In this document: one piece after another, positions 25,220 to 34,205 of the stretch
How the letters are laid out: each line of letters starts with the position of its first letter
How positions within the stretch are numbered: position 1 is the stretch's first letter
Assembly: GCF_004959855.1 (NCBI RefSeq)
Contig: NZ_SPNT01000003.1
Location: forward strand, 610,619-674,618
DNA: 64,000 bases
Direction: 5' to 3'
Origin: Nitratireductor sp. XY-223
Lineage (GTDB): Bacteria > Pseudomonadota > Alphaproteobacteria > Rhizobiales > Rhizobiaceae
Position numbers and translations under genes: made by a program
Notes under the pieces: model-generated
Databases searched by the model: none
What the model saw: the letters and a program-made list of their open reading frames with translations, nothing else
Told to the model about the DNA's origin: nothing

Positions 25220-26782
25220 GTGGCAACGGAAAGAAGTGAAGAGAGTTCCGGAAGGGCGACGGGGGAAAAGCGGAAACAGGCGGTAGTGGTGATCCACGGC
25301 ATGGGTGAACAGGTGCCGATGGATACACTGCGCGGATTCGTCGATGCCACATGGGTCACGGATGAAAACCTGATTCCCCGCACACGTTCCGATTCCAACA
25401 CCGGTCAGCAGCGCGTGCAAAATCCCGTATGGAGCAAGCCGGACCGGCGCAACCGCAGCTTCGAATTGCGTCGGATCACGACCGAGGAAGCCAGGAACGG
25501 CGTGCGGACGGATTTCTACGAATTCTACTGGGCACACTTGATGCACGGCACGACGTGGGAGCATTTCAAGGCCTGGTTCGCGGACTTGCTGTGGCGCTCC
25601 CCGAAAAGGGTGCCGAACAATGTCTATGGCGCATGGATTGCGCTCTGGATCGGCACCGCGGTCGTGGCGATCATTTTCCTGAGTTCGACATTGCCTCTGG
25701 GCGACCTGCGGCAATGCCTTGCCGGCGAATGCGACAATGCGGCCTGCGATGCCTCGGATTTGTGCTGGAGCTGGATCGGACCTGTCATCGGCGCGGTGGT
25801 TTCTGTCGCGGCCGGCGCCTTTATCAACGTCTATCTGCTCAAGTATTTCGGCGACGTTGCACGCTATGTGAAAGCCACACCCCTCAATGTCGCGCGGCGG
25901 CAGGAGATCCGCGAAAAGGGAGTCGAGCTGCTCGAGACGCTGATGGGCGTGCGCGATGTCGATCCGTCGAAGCGCAAGAAGGGCGACCCGTGGAACACCG
26001 AATATGAACGCATCATCGTCGTGTCTCACTCGCTGGGCACCGTGGTCGCCTACGATATCCTCAAGGAGAGTTTTGCGCGCATAAACCGCTATCTCGACAG
26101 GGGTGGTCAGACCCGCAAGAAGCAGCCGTACCGGCACAAACTCGAGCAACTGCTTCAACATGCGATCGACACGTCCGGGACGCTTGACCTCGACAAATTC
26201 CGGAAACTGCAGAACCTTGCCTGGCAGGAGCTGAAATCGGACGGCAGTCCGTGGCTGGTCAGTGACTTCATAACGCTCGGTTCTCCGCTGACACACGCCG
26301 AGTTCCTGCTGGCCCATGACGAGGAGGATCTCAGGGCGCAGCAGGAGGAACGCATCCTGCCCACATGCCCGCCGGCGCTCGAATGGGATTCAAGGACGAA
26401 GCGTCAGCATTTCAGCTATCAGCTGGGCAGCAACTCATCCAGCGGAGAATATTTCCGGTATCCGCATCACGCCGCGCATTTTGCATTCACCCGGTGGACG
26501 AACATCTACTCGAAATCGAAGAACATCCTGTGGGGCGACATCATCTCGGGGCCAGTGGCGGACCATTTCGATCTCTCGACCCCGGTGGCGAGGCTCCAGG
26601 GCATTCTCGACATCCCGGTGCTGCCGCAGCGCGATCAGGAAGGCAAACCGAAGGGAAACGTGCCGTTCTTCACCCACACGAAATACTGGGACATGAGCGT
26701 CAGAACCGGACCCGGCGACAACTGGGCGGTGCCGTATCACATCCACAAACTGCGAGAGGCGATTAATCTTCTGGACGATTGA
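25220..26782 (+). CDS. membrane-anchored alpha/beta hydrolase-like protein
   Basis: A 520-residue protein beginning with GTG at 25220. It opens with a lipase-like first strand, KQAVVVIHGMGEQVP, then has two membrane segments (about residues 136-160, WIALWIGTAVVAIIFLSS, and 182-212, WIGPVIGAVVSVAAGAFINV). It returns to a hydrolase core with nucleophile elbow VSHSLGTVVAYDIL. A catalytic Asp and His are not certain. The N-terminal location of the oxyanion strand and the inserted membrane pair are unusual. It may be a lipid esterase or an effector-like hydrolase; the family is not recognised. Confidence 0.75.
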   Translation: MATERSEESSGRATGEKRKQAVVVIHGMGEQVPMDTLRGFVDATWVTDENLIPRTRSDSNTGQQRVQNPVWSKPDRRNRSFELRRITTEEARNGVRTDFYEFYWAHLMHGTTWEHFKAWFADLLWRSPKRVPNNVYGAWIALWIGTAVVAIIFLSSTLPLGDLRQCLAGECDNAACDASDLCWSWIGPVIGAVVSVAAGAFINVYLLKYFGDVARYVKATPLNVARRQEIREKGVELLETLMGVRDVDPSKRKKGDPWNTEYERIIVVSHSLGTVVAYDILKESFARINRYLDRGGQTRKKQPYRHKLEQLLQHAIDTSGTLDLDKFRKLQNLAWQELKSDGSPWLVSDFITLGSPLTHAEFLLAHDEEDLRAQQEERILPTCPPALEWDSRTKRQHFSYQLGSNSSSGEYFRYPHHAAHFAFTRWTNIYSKSKNILWGDIISGPVADHFDLSTPVARLQGILDIPVLPQRDQEGKPKGNVPFFTHTKYWDMSVRTGPGDNWAVPYHIHKLREAINLLDD

Positions 26783-26810
26783 TGGGGCGGAACACCGCAG
26801 ACGGCCGCAG

Positions 26811-27425
26811 TCACTTCTCTTGCCGTTCGATGAAGCCGCAGGCCAGCACGTAGTCCATGTCCGAGCGGATCTGCTCGAAGATCTCGCCGTCAGCGATAAG
26901 ACCCTCGTTGCGCAATGAGATGAGGCCGTGCAGCGCAGCCCAGAACACGTTGTTCAGGCGGTCGGGCGGAAGCGCAAGCAGGCCTTCCTTCCACGCGGAT
27001 TTCATGCGCGCCGCGGCAACGTTCTGGTTGGCTTCGATCGCCTTCTTGTGTTCCGGGGTAGGCGGCTCGTCGGGTCGGATCGGCGTGAATACGAGCTTGT
27101 AGACCGCCGGGTTTTCCAGTCCGAAACGCACATAGGTTTCGCCGACAACGCGAAGCTGTTCGATGAGGTCCTGTTGTTCGACGCCCGCGACGGCCGCTTG
27201 CGCCACCCCGGTCAACCGGTTGAGGCCGGCTATGCGCATGGCATCCACCAGCGCGGCCTTGTCCTTGAAATAGAGATACGGGGTCTGGCGGCTGACGCCG
27301 GCTTCCTCCGCCAGGCGCCGCAAAGTCAGTGCCTGGATGCCGTCCTTTTCCAGGATAGCCATTGCGCAGTCGAGAAGATTTGCGCGTTTTTCGACGATTT
27401 CATCGCCGGTCAGCGGTTTGTTCAA
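26811..27425 (-). CDS. TetR family transcriptional regulator
   Basis: The open frame runs to TTG 27470, but that codon is the last base triplet of a double palindrome that looks like the operator. An in-frame TTG at 27425 (MNKPLTGDEI) is a better start, giving about 204 residues. The N-terminal HTH is TLRRLAEEAGVSRQTPYLYF with KDKAALVDAM after it. The C-terminal part is a WHG/TetR_C-like ligand domain (YKLVFTPIRPDEPPTPEHKK). Divergent from the MATE transporter, so it probably represses drug or metabolite efflux and itself. Confidence 0.88.
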   Translation of the reverse strand: MNKPLTGDEIVEKRANLLDCAMAILEKDGIQALTLRRLAEEAGVSRQTPYLYFKDKAALVDAMRIAGLNRLTGVAQAAVAGVEQQDLIEQLRVVGETYVRFGLENPAVYKLVFTPIRPDEPPTPEHKKAIEANQNVAAARMKSAWKEGLLALPPDRLNNVFWAALHGLISLRNEGLIADGEIFEQIRSDMDYVLACGFIERQEK

Positions 27426-27444
27426 TGGGTCGGTTCCAGTACGC

Positions 27445-27470
27445 TTGACAATGTCAATTGACAGTGTCAA
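27445..27470. promoter_or_regulatory. two tandem 13-bp palindromes, probable TetR operators
   Basis: TTGACA-A-TGTCAA (27445-27457) is followed with no gap by TTGACA-G-TGTCAA (27458-27470). Both have perfect 6-bp arms and differ only in the centre base. This fits cooperative binding of two TetR dimers between the regulator and the MATE gene. Confidence 0.8.
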
Positions 27471-27617
27471 GTATAGTACAGCAAGCCTCTCGCTTCTGCA
27501 AGAATTTCACCTTGCCGGATAATTCGTACGCGTCGTCTCGCACGCGGTGAATTCGCCGCACCAGGATCGTTTTGTCGCGGCGCTGTGGGACGGTTGCAGA
27601 GATGGAGATGACCGGTC

Positions 27618-29048
27618 ATGCGCGAAATGGAAAGCCAGACGGCGGAAACCCCGGGTTCCCAGGGCGATGATTTGCCGGAAAACGTGTTCCTGAAGGGCTC
27701 GCTTGCCCTGGTGTTCGCGCGCACCGCCGCGCCCATAATCCTGATCATGCTCGTCAACGGCCTGTTCAATCTGGTGGATGCCTGGTTCCTGGGCGTGTTC
27801 GTCGGCGCCGAGGCGCTGACCGCCGTCACGCTGATGTTCCCGCTCTTCATGATGCTGATTGCGATGGCGACGATCGTCACCAACGGCTTTGCATCGGTCA
27901 TGGCGCGCCTGCTTGGCGCCCGCGAACCAAAGAGCGTGCTTGGCAACGCCTTTGCCGGAGCCGTTCTGTTGTCGCTCATTTTTTGCGCGATCCTAGTCGG
28001 CATTTTTCTGCTGGTCGGCGGCGATCTCGTCGACCTGGTCGCCAGAGGATCCGAAACGATTGCGCGACAGGGATACCTCTACATCGCGATCCTGGTCTTG
28101 CTGTCGCCGATCACCTTCGTGGAGATGCTGCTATTCGACCTCCTGCGGTCCGAGGGCAGGGTCTCATTCATGACAATGGCCTCCCTGTCGACGATCCTGT
28201 TGAACGTTGTCTTCAACTACATTCTGATCGCCAAACTGGACATGGGTGTCGCCGGATCGGCGCTCGGCACGATTGCCGCGCAGTTCGTTGCCGCGCTTGT
28301 CGTCATCGCCTACCGTTGCGTCAGTCCGTCAATTCTCGGTTTCAGCGCCCTGACCTTTGGCCGGATGACGCGTTACTGGCGCGACTATCTCGCGCTTGGC
28401 GTACCGCCCAGCCTGGGTTATCTCGGCGTGTCGCTGTCATCTGCGGCGGTCATCTACTGCCTGCAGCTGTGGAGCGGGGACAGTTACGAGGCAACGGTCG
28501 GTGCCTACGGCATCACGACCCGGCTGATGACATTCTCCTTCCTGCCGCTGCTCGGTCTTGCGATGGCCTTCCAGACCGTGGTTGGCAACAATTTCGGGGC
28601 GCAGATTTGGACGCGCACCGACGCCAGCCTGAAGCTCGCGGTGATGTTCGCGCTTGTCTATTGCGTCATCATCGAATCCGGTTTTCTGCTCTATGCCGAT
28701 GTCATCGGCTACGGTTTCGTCGACGATGCGGCAATTGCGGGCGAGACCGGGCGCATTCTTCCCTACATGGTCGCACTGTTCTTCCTATTCGGCCCGTCGA
28801 TGATGTTGGCCTATTACTTTCAGGCGACCGGTGACGCCGGTCGCTCGGCGGCCATGAACCTGTCGCGGACCTATGCATTCGGGCTGCCGCTGACGTTCGT
28901 CCTCCCATTCGCCTTTGGCGAACAGGGAATCTGGTTCGCCGGCCCGCTCGCGGAGATCCTGATGCTGGGCCTGGCGCTCTATCTGATGGTGCAGATGCGA
29001 CGCCTCCACGGCCTGCGCTGGGGATTGTTCCGCTCCGGGATGGCATGA
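27618..29048 (+). CDS. MATE family efflux transporter
   Basis: A 476-residue inner-membrane protein with about 12 hydrophobic helices in two homologous halves. The first helix pair has IILIMLVNGLFNLVDAWFLG, with the family-type Asp in TM1-2, and the middle has SAAVIYCLQLW and RLMTFSFLPLLGLAMAFQTV. MATE proteins extrude cationic drugs and secondary metabolites using H+ or Na+. The divergent TetR gene and operator suggest ligand-induced expression. Confidence 0.92.
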   Translation: MREMESQTAETPGSQGDDLPENVFLKGSLALVFARTAAPIILIMLVNGLFNLVDAWFLGVFVGAEALTAVTLMFPLFMMLIAMATIVTNGFASVMARLLGAREPKSVLGNAFAGAVLLSLIFCAILVGIFLLVGGDLVDLVARGSETIARQGYLYIAILVLLSPITFVEMLLFDLLRSEGRVSFMTMASLSTILLNVVFNYILIAKLDMGVAGSALGTIAAQFVAALVVIAYRCVSPSILGFSALTFGRMTRYWRDYLALGVPPSLGYLGVSLSSAAVIYCLQLWSGDSYEATVGAYGITTRLMTFSFLPLLGLAMAFQTVVGNNFGAQIWTRTDASLKLAVMFALVYCVIIESGFLLYADVIGYGFVDDAAIAGETGRILPYMVALFFLFGPSMMLAYYFQATGDAGRSAAMNLSRTYAFGLPLTFVLPFAFGEQGIWFAGPLAEILMLGLALYLMVQMRRLHGLRWGLFRSGMA

Positions 29049-29079
29049 CGGTCAGTCCGCCGGTCATCCGGGACGGCGG

Positions 29080-29436
29080 TCACGACAAGCCGAGCTCCCT
29101 GCGTTTGACCCGGGTCAGCGTGCCGGCGACGATGGCGTGGGCCGCGTCGATGTAGCCGCGCAGTTCCGCGTCGCTCATGGCGGAAAGATCCTGCAGCTGA
29201 ATCCATTTGGCCCGCGCGAGGTAGGGGGCCGGCGCCAGCCCGTCCTGCTCGCTCAGGATTTGGTAGGACAGGTCCGTGCACTTGAAGCTGAACCGGTGTC
29301 CCTCGCCATCGCCCCAATTCGAGCAGATCGCGAATATCTTGCCGCCGACCTTCCACACCGAGGCTCCGCCCCACTGCACAACATGGGTCGTCGCCGGCAA
29401 CGAGCCGCAATAGGCATCAAATTCCGATCTTTCCAC
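29080..29436 (-). CDS. MmcQ/YjbR family DNA-binding-like protein
   Basis: A 118-residue MmcQ/YjbR protein; GTG 29436 is chosen because it gives the typical length, with AAGGG upstream. The longer frame from 29529 has no matching start signal. Family features are THVVQWGGASVWKVGGKIFA, RFSFKCTDLSYQIL, PYLARAKWIQLQ and the C-terminal LSDAEL-like helix with KRRELGLS. The fold (CyaY-like) has been proposed to bind DNA, but the cellular role is unknown. It converges with the MATE gene. Confidence 0.85.
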   Translation of the reverse strand: MERSEFDAYCGSLPATTHVVQWGGASVWKVGGKIFAICSNWGDGEGHRFSFKCTDLSYQILSEQDGLAPAPYLARAKWIQLQDLSAMSDAELRGYIDAAHAIVAGTLTRVKRRELGLS

Positions 29437-29667
29437 CAGTTTCGGCCCTTGCTTAATCCGGCCGGAGTTTCCTCCACCGCGGACCGTTTGTGAAGCATGG
29501 TTCCGATGTCCGGCTGCTTCTGCTGACACCTGGTGACATGCATGAACAGGCCAATCCGCACCACGGTTTCATACTAAAGTTGCTTTGTGCGCAAAGGCCG
29601 GCGTTCCTACCTGAAATTCGACTGTAGACGGGGCGGCAATGAAGGTACCAGAAGGAGGTATTCCAAG

Positions 29668-30360
29668 GTGCTAAAACGCATTGCAGTTGTTTTCACCGTA
29701 ATCATGGTCGTGATCGCGATGGCATTGCCTGTCATGGCGAGCGAGAATGACCGGAAGCGGTTCCTGCCGGCCGGCGCGGTCGACGCTGAGGCCCTGATCG
29801 GACCGCCGCCGGCGCGCGATTCCGCCGAATTCAAAACGCAGATGGACATTGTTCTTTGGCTGCAGAAGACGCGTACGCCCGAACAGGTGGCCTTTGCCGA
29901 GCAACCGCTCGACCTTGAACGGTTTGCGCCGATCATCAGCGCATCGCTGGTCGAGGTGGACGGCAGGCTGCTGAAGGAGACGCTTGACGGAGTGATTGAC
30001 GAGGTGCGCATGGACTATGACGCTGTGAAGGGCGTGTTCGACGAGCCGAGGCCGTTCCAGGTCGACGAGCGTGTCCAGCCGGTCGGTGACGCGCGGCCGG
30101 TCGCCGCCTATCCAAGCGGCCATGCCATCCGCGCAACGGTCTACGGGACGCTGCTTTCGGGAATTTTCCCCGAGCACGAGGCGGAAATCATGGACCTTGC
30201 ACAGCAGGTCGGTTACGGCCGGGTTGTCGCCGGCGTCCATTACCCGGTCGACGTGACGGCCGGCCAGAAACTGGGCGCGGCATACGCCGAAGTGGTCGCG
30301 GAGCAGCCCGCCTACATCGACGCGGTCGCCCGCATAACAGCCGCCGGTCCGCAAAGCTGA
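29668..30360 (+). CDS. exported class A acid phosphatase-like PAP2 protein
   Basis: A 230-residue phosphatase. The start is GTG 29668, 8 bases after GGAGGT. A signal peptide (IAVVFTVIMVVIAMALPVMA) precedes the mature protein. The PAP2/vanadium-haloperoxidase motifs are complete: KGVFDEPRPF (K-x6-RP), YPSGHA (PSGH), and GRVVAGVHYPVD (x-R-x5-H-x3-D; R and H/D present, the usual Ser before Arg is Gly). It hydrolyses phosphomonoesters in the periplasm. It ends 3 bp from the convergent DMT gene. Confidence 0.9.
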   Translation: MLKRIAVVFTVIMVVIAMALPVMASENDRKRFLPAGAVDAEALIGPPPARDSAEFKTQMDIVLWLQKTRTPEQVAFAEQPLDLERFAPIISASLVEVDGRLLKETLDGVIDEVRMDYDAVKGVFDEPRPFQVDERVQPVGDARPVAAYPSGHAIRATVYGTLLSGIFPEHEAEIMDLAQQVGYGRVVAGVHYPVDVTAGQKLGAAYAEVVAEQPAYIDAVARITAAGPQS

Positions 30361-30363
30361 ATG

Positions 30364-31245
30364 CTAGGTGGACTTTTCGTTGCCCGTCGAGGTGATGACC
30401 ACGCCGGCAACGATCAGCACCGCGCCGGCCAGGATATAGAATGACAGGTCCTCGCCGAGGAAAACCGCGGCATTGACGAAAGTGAATATGACCGACAGCG
30501 TGAACAACAAGGCCGCTGACACGGTGGATACGCGCGCCGCGGCCTCGTACCAGAGGTAATAGGCCAGGGCCGTCGGGAACAGCCCAAGCAGGATGAGCAG
30601 TGCGACATCGCCGGATGTCGCTGATCCCGGGTAGATGAGCATCAGCGGCGTCAGAAGGACGGCGGAGCATATAAAGACGTTGAAAAGGAAATTGACGCGT
30701 TCCGCTGTACTCGCCGAGGCACGCAGCGCCCGGCTGCTTCCGATGATAAAGCCGGCCCAGCTCAGTCCCGCGGCTATCTCGAGCATGTCGCCGCGCAGAC
30801 CTGCGCCTCCGATATCGATATCCTGCAAGACGGTCAGGAATACGCCTGTCACGGCGATGAGCGCGGCAATGATATCTCTTCGCCTGACGGTCTCGCCGGC
30901 GAACAGGAACAAGATCAGCAGCACGAAGAAGGGTGCCGTGTTCTCCAGCATCATTGCGTTCGAGGCACTGGTGTATTCGAGCCCGATGTGAAAGCAGATG
31001 TAATTGACGACGGTCGATCCGACCGCGATCTGAAGATTGCGGTCCGACAGCCTGCTCGATACCTGAAAACGCAGTACCTTCATGAGGACAAGCAGCGCGG
31101 CGGCGGCGATGTAAAGCCGCAAAGCAGCGATGGTGACACCGTGCATGTCGCCGGTGAGGTAGCGGACGATGACACTGTGCGTGCCCCAGCAGAAAGCCGC
31201 CAGAAAACCAAACACAAGAGGCATTGTTGTACTGCGGTCCGGCAC
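30364..31245 (-). CDS. DMT (EamA) family transporter
   Basis: A 293-residue membrane protein with ten predicted helices in two EamA repeats (VFGFLAAFCWGTHSVIVRYL at the start; AGLSWAGFIIGSSRAL opens the second repeat; LFPTALAYYLWYEAAARV is the typical late motif). Such transporters export amino acids or other metabolites. It sits 32 bp downstream of the PhyH dioxygenase gene on the same strand, so the exporter may be coexpressed with it. Confidence 0.92.
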   Translation of the reverse strand: MPDRSTTMPLVFGFLAAFCWGTHSVIVRYLTGDMHGVTIAALRLYIAAAALLVLMKVLRFQVSSRLSDRNLQIAVGSTVVNYICFHIGLEYTSASNAMMLENTAPFFVLLILFLFAGETVRRRDIIAALIAVTGVFLTVLQDIDIGGAGLRGDMLEIAAGLSWAGFIIGSSRALRASASTAERVNFLFNVFICSAVLLTPLMLIYPGSATSGDVALLILLGLFPTALAYYLWYEAAARVSTVSAALLFTLSVIFTFVNAAVFLGEDLSFYILAGAVLIVAGVVITSTGNEKST

Positions 31246-31277
31246 GATGGCTCCCGTCGTTAGCTTGTCGTCTTACA

Positions 31278-32471
31278 TCATGAACGCTTTCGCTCGGCCT
31301 GCGCCCGCAGCGCCTCCAGGGCCTCCCCGGTCGCCGCTCCGGCAAAGAGCAATTCCGTCATCAGGTCGGATTGTGAACTGGGAGCAAGTCCGCCGACGGG
31401 CGGATCGTTGTCGAGATTGGTCGGGAACGGATAGCCTTCGGCGCTTGCTGCGATGGCGCAGGCGATCTCCCGGTCCGTCATCGTCCCGTCGCGCCGGGCC
31501 GCCAGCAACACCGGATAAAGATGCAGGCACAGCCGTGTTCTGTCGACCGCCTCAATCGGCCGCCCGAAGGCGGAAGAAACCTGCAGAAGATTGGCCGTGC
31601 GGTAAATGTTCTCCGACACATTGGAGCCTGCGGCATGCATCAGCGCCGGATTGAAGAAGAGGGCGTCGCCCTTGTTCAGCGGCAGCTGTGAGCGGTGGGC
31701 GCGGAACCAGTCCTGGTAACGTTGATCCGAATAGGCGATGTAGCCCTCGTGGAAGGCCTGGGAGAACGGCAAGAGCATCGTCGGGCCGCTCTCGACCGGC
31801 ATGTCGCAATGGGCGATCGCGCCCTGCAGGGTCAGGGCCGGTGACAGTTTGTGGACAAGCGACGGGAAGGCCTCCAGCCGCTCGGGTGTCATGAATCCGA
31901 GATGATAGTCGCGATGCGCCGTCTGCGCCTCACCCCCGGGATTGACCCGGTTCACCTGTGCGGTCACCTGATAGCCGTCTCCCAGCCACGCCCGGCTGGC
32001 AAGGTCTATCGCGACACTGCCCCAATACCGGGCGAAGTTCTCGGGCGCGGCAAGACAGTGTTTCTGCAAGGCGTTCCAGATGCGGTCGTTGGCTCCGGGT
32101 TTTGCGAAATGATCGCCGCCGCCGGCATCCGTGCTCCTCTGTTCCTCGATGATGCGCTCAAAGACGCCGGTCGCCACATCGATGACTTCCTGATCTTCCA
32201 CGGCATTCCTGATCGCTATCACGCCGGGCCCATCCAGGAACGCTTCCGCCCATTCGGCCATCAACTCCGTGCGGCTGTCGGCGTCCTGTTCCAACTCCCG
32301 GATTTCGTCACCGTCGTAGATGAGAACGTTCTGCTCCATGCCGCATGCAAAGGGCCATTGCGCGGGATCAACGGTTTGCTCGACCAGATCGCGGAATGTC
32401 CCGAACGCGCCGGATCCGGCCCTGAGCCATACGCGACGCTGGCGCTCGCCAATGAGTGTTCTCGCATCCAT
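31278..32471 (-). CDS. phytanoyl-CoA dioxygenase (PhyH) family protein
   Basis: A 397-residue Fe(II)/2-oxoglutarate dioxygenase; ATG 32471 (MDARTLIGER) is chosen over the upstream frame start at 32510. The iron motif is AHRDYHLGF (His186, Asp188), with a distal His in ALMHAAGSNVSENIYR and the nearby Arg for 2-oxoglutarate. ESGPTMLLPFSQAFH is typical of the PhyH core. Substrates of bacterial PhyH proteins range from lipids to amino acid derivatives such as ectoine; this one is unknown. The DMT exporter gene follows. Confidence 0.87.
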   Translation of the reverse strand: MDARTLIGERQRRVWLRAGSGAFGTFRDLVEQTVDPAQWPFACGMEQNVLIYDGDEIRELEQDADSRTELMAEWAEAFLDGPGVIAIRNAVEDQEVIDVATGVFERIIEEQRSTDAGGGDHFAKPGANDRIWNALQKHCLAAPENFARYWGSVAIDLASRAWLGDGYQVTAQVNRVNPGGEAQTAHRDYHLGFMTPERLEAFPSLVHKLSPALTLQGAIAHCDMPVESGPTMLLPFSQAFHEGYIAYSDQRYQDWFRAHRSQLPLNKGDALFFNPALMHAAGSNVSENIYRTANLLQVSSAFGRPIEAVDRTRLCLHLYPVLLAARRDGTMTDREIACAIAASAEGYPFPTNLDNDPPVGGLAPSSQSDLMTELLFAGAATGEALEALRAQAERKRS

Positions 32472-32597
32472 CAGGACTCTCCCGGAAACAGTCGGCCAAC
32501 CGATTGTCATATGGTAGGCATATTTCCCCGTATTGGCGACAGCCTGTTTGAGCGGCCAAGGCGGGCTCGCTGATCCATGCGATGTGCCGGAAACCGG

Positions 32598-33296
32598 CTA
32601 CAGCGGCGAACCCCGTGAACCGTCGCATGGTCGGGCGGCCGACAGGTAGGGCGGCGGTATGCCCTCCGCCTCGAATGCCCTTTGGAACGATGGTCGTGTT
32701 TCCAGCGCCTGAAGCAGTCGCAACAGGGCAGGATAGTCCGCGGGGACGAGCGCGGGTGGGGAGTCGGCCGGATAAAGCTGCGGCCAGCGAAGGCACAACG
32801 CGGCGTAGATGTCGACGATGGTCGGATCGCTTCCGAGCAGAAACGGATGCTCAAGATCGGCATAAGCGGTCTCAAGAACCTTGAAATGGCCATCCAGCCG
32901 GTCACGTGTCATTCGGGCCTGGACCTCAAGCATTGCCGCATCGGGACCGATATACTTTTTCGGGTAGAACAGCTGCCTCAAATCCGGGTGCAGGGTATTG
33001 GAAAGAAAAAACAACCATTTAAGGAATGCCGGTCGGTCGGAGGATCGGGGCGGGGGTGCCAGCGCCCCGTGCCGGTCGGCAAGGCTAAGCGCGATGGCGG
33101 CTGTCTCAAACACCGGTTCCCCGTCGATGATGCACACCGGTATCATCCCGGCAGGATTGAGTTTCCGATAGGCCTCGGTTTCCTGCTCCCTGGACGCCCG
33201 GTCCACGAGCCAGGTGTTGTATGCAGCGCCGATTTCCTCGAGCACTACACGGATGACAAGCGATGCGTTGTCCGGTGCGTAGTAGAGCGTATACAA
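32598..33296 (-). CDS. glutathione S-transferase family protein
   Basis: A 232-residue GST starting with TTG 33296, which has AAGGAG 5 bases upstream; the open frame upstream of it (to 33479) has no ribosome site. The N-terminal domain reads LYYAPDNASLVIRVVLEEIG with Ser9-type active-site position, then NPAGMIPVCIIDG with cis-Pro and ETAAIALSLADRHG. The C-terminal helical domain contains FLLGSDPTIVDIYAALCLRW. It is a beta-class-like GST; substrate unknown. Divergent from the ArsR gene. Confidence 0.88.
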   Translation of the reverse strand: MYTLYYAPDNASLVIRVVLEEIGAAYNTWLVDRASREQETEAYRKLNPAGMIPVCIIDGEPVFETAAIALSLADRHGALAPPPRSSDRPAFLKWLFFLSNTLHPDLRQLFYPKKYIGPDAAMLEVQARMTRDRLDGHFKVLETAYADLEHPFLLGSDPTIVDIYAALCLRWPQLYPADSPPALVPADYPALLRLLQALETRPSFQRAFEAEGIPPPYLSAARPCDGSRGSPL

Positions 33297-33557
33297 GGCG
33301 GCTCCTTGATCGGATTGAGCGGCACGAACAGCTCGACGTGCAAGTGCTTGCGACGCACCTATTCTTGGGGCGGCCGGTCGCGTCGTGCAAGTCACATTAT
33401 AAGCGGGGCCGGTCTTTTGATCCCTTCGCAACGGGCTTCGGATTTGTGGTCCGTATCGGTAGTGCCTCCGCCGCCGCAAATAACCTCTCGCAGCGTTGTT
33501 CCGCGGCGGATGTGTGAGGGGCTTGTTTGTGACAATTGCGTCAAGTAATCAAGAATA

Positions 33558-33890
33558 ATGGATATGAAAAATGCACTAAACGCTCTTTCCGCGCTGTCCC
33601 AACAGACCCGGATGGAGGTTTTTCGATTGCTCGTTCGGGCGGGCGATGACGGAATGCTGTCCGGAGAGATCGGAGAGGCGCTGAATGTTCGCCAAAACAC
33701 CACATCGACCAATCTGGTGATTTTACTGAATGCAGGGCTGATACGTAATGAGAGGCAAGGCCGCACCGTGCGTTATTTCGCCAATTTCGACGGCATCCGC
33801 GAGCTGTTGTCTTTTCTTCTGGAAGACTGCTGCGGCGGGCGGCCGGAACGTTGCGGACCGCTGCTTGACGAAATCGCATTTGCCTGCTGA
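33558..33890 (+). CDS. ArsR family transcriptional regulator
   Basis: A 110-residue winged-helix repressor (LSALSQQTRMEVFRLLVRAG, GEIGEALNVRQNTTSTNLVI, HTH wing RNERQGRTVRYFANF). The C-terminal tail has cysteines in EDCCGGRPERC and a final Cys. Such tails bind As(III)/Sb(III) or sense redox in some alphaproteobacterial ArsR proteins. No ars genes lie nearby; the divergent gene is a GST. Its target is therefore uncertain. Confidence 0.9.
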   Translation: MDMKNALNALSALSQQTRMEVFRLLVRAGDDGMLSGEIGEALNVRQNTTSTNLVILLNAGLIRNERQGRTVRYFANFDGIRELLSFLLEDCCGGRPERCGPLLDEIAFAC

Positions 33891-34205
33891 GGAGAAGCAC
33901 CGGCGACTTGAGCTTGAAGTCCCGGGAGGGGTTCTGAGCACCCGGCGCGCCGGGGATAGAAATCGCGTTCACCGTTTGCAATGACGCGGCGTCCGGATCC
34001 TGTCCGGCGTGGCCGGTCAGCCGGTGCTGACCGCTCGGCCGGCGTCCGGTTGTCGCATCTGTTGTTGAAACAAATGCGTTTACATCGAGAAAAATATTGA
34101 TACATATGTTTCGAAGGCTAGCATCAACTGCGGCGGCCGCCGGCGATTCTCACACATCCGCCGGGCGGCAGGACTGCCCTCAGATAGGTTTGACTGGATC
34201 GCACT
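33891..34205. other. intergenic region with candidate promoter for the aminotransferase
   Basis: No gene is seen in these 315 bp. A promoter-like TTTACA (34079-34084) and TACATA (34101-34106), spacer 16, points at the aminotransferase gene. Just upstream is a small dyad, TTGTT-GA-AACAA (34062-34073). The aminotransferase ATG at 34206 has no clear ribosome site. Confidence 0.45.
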
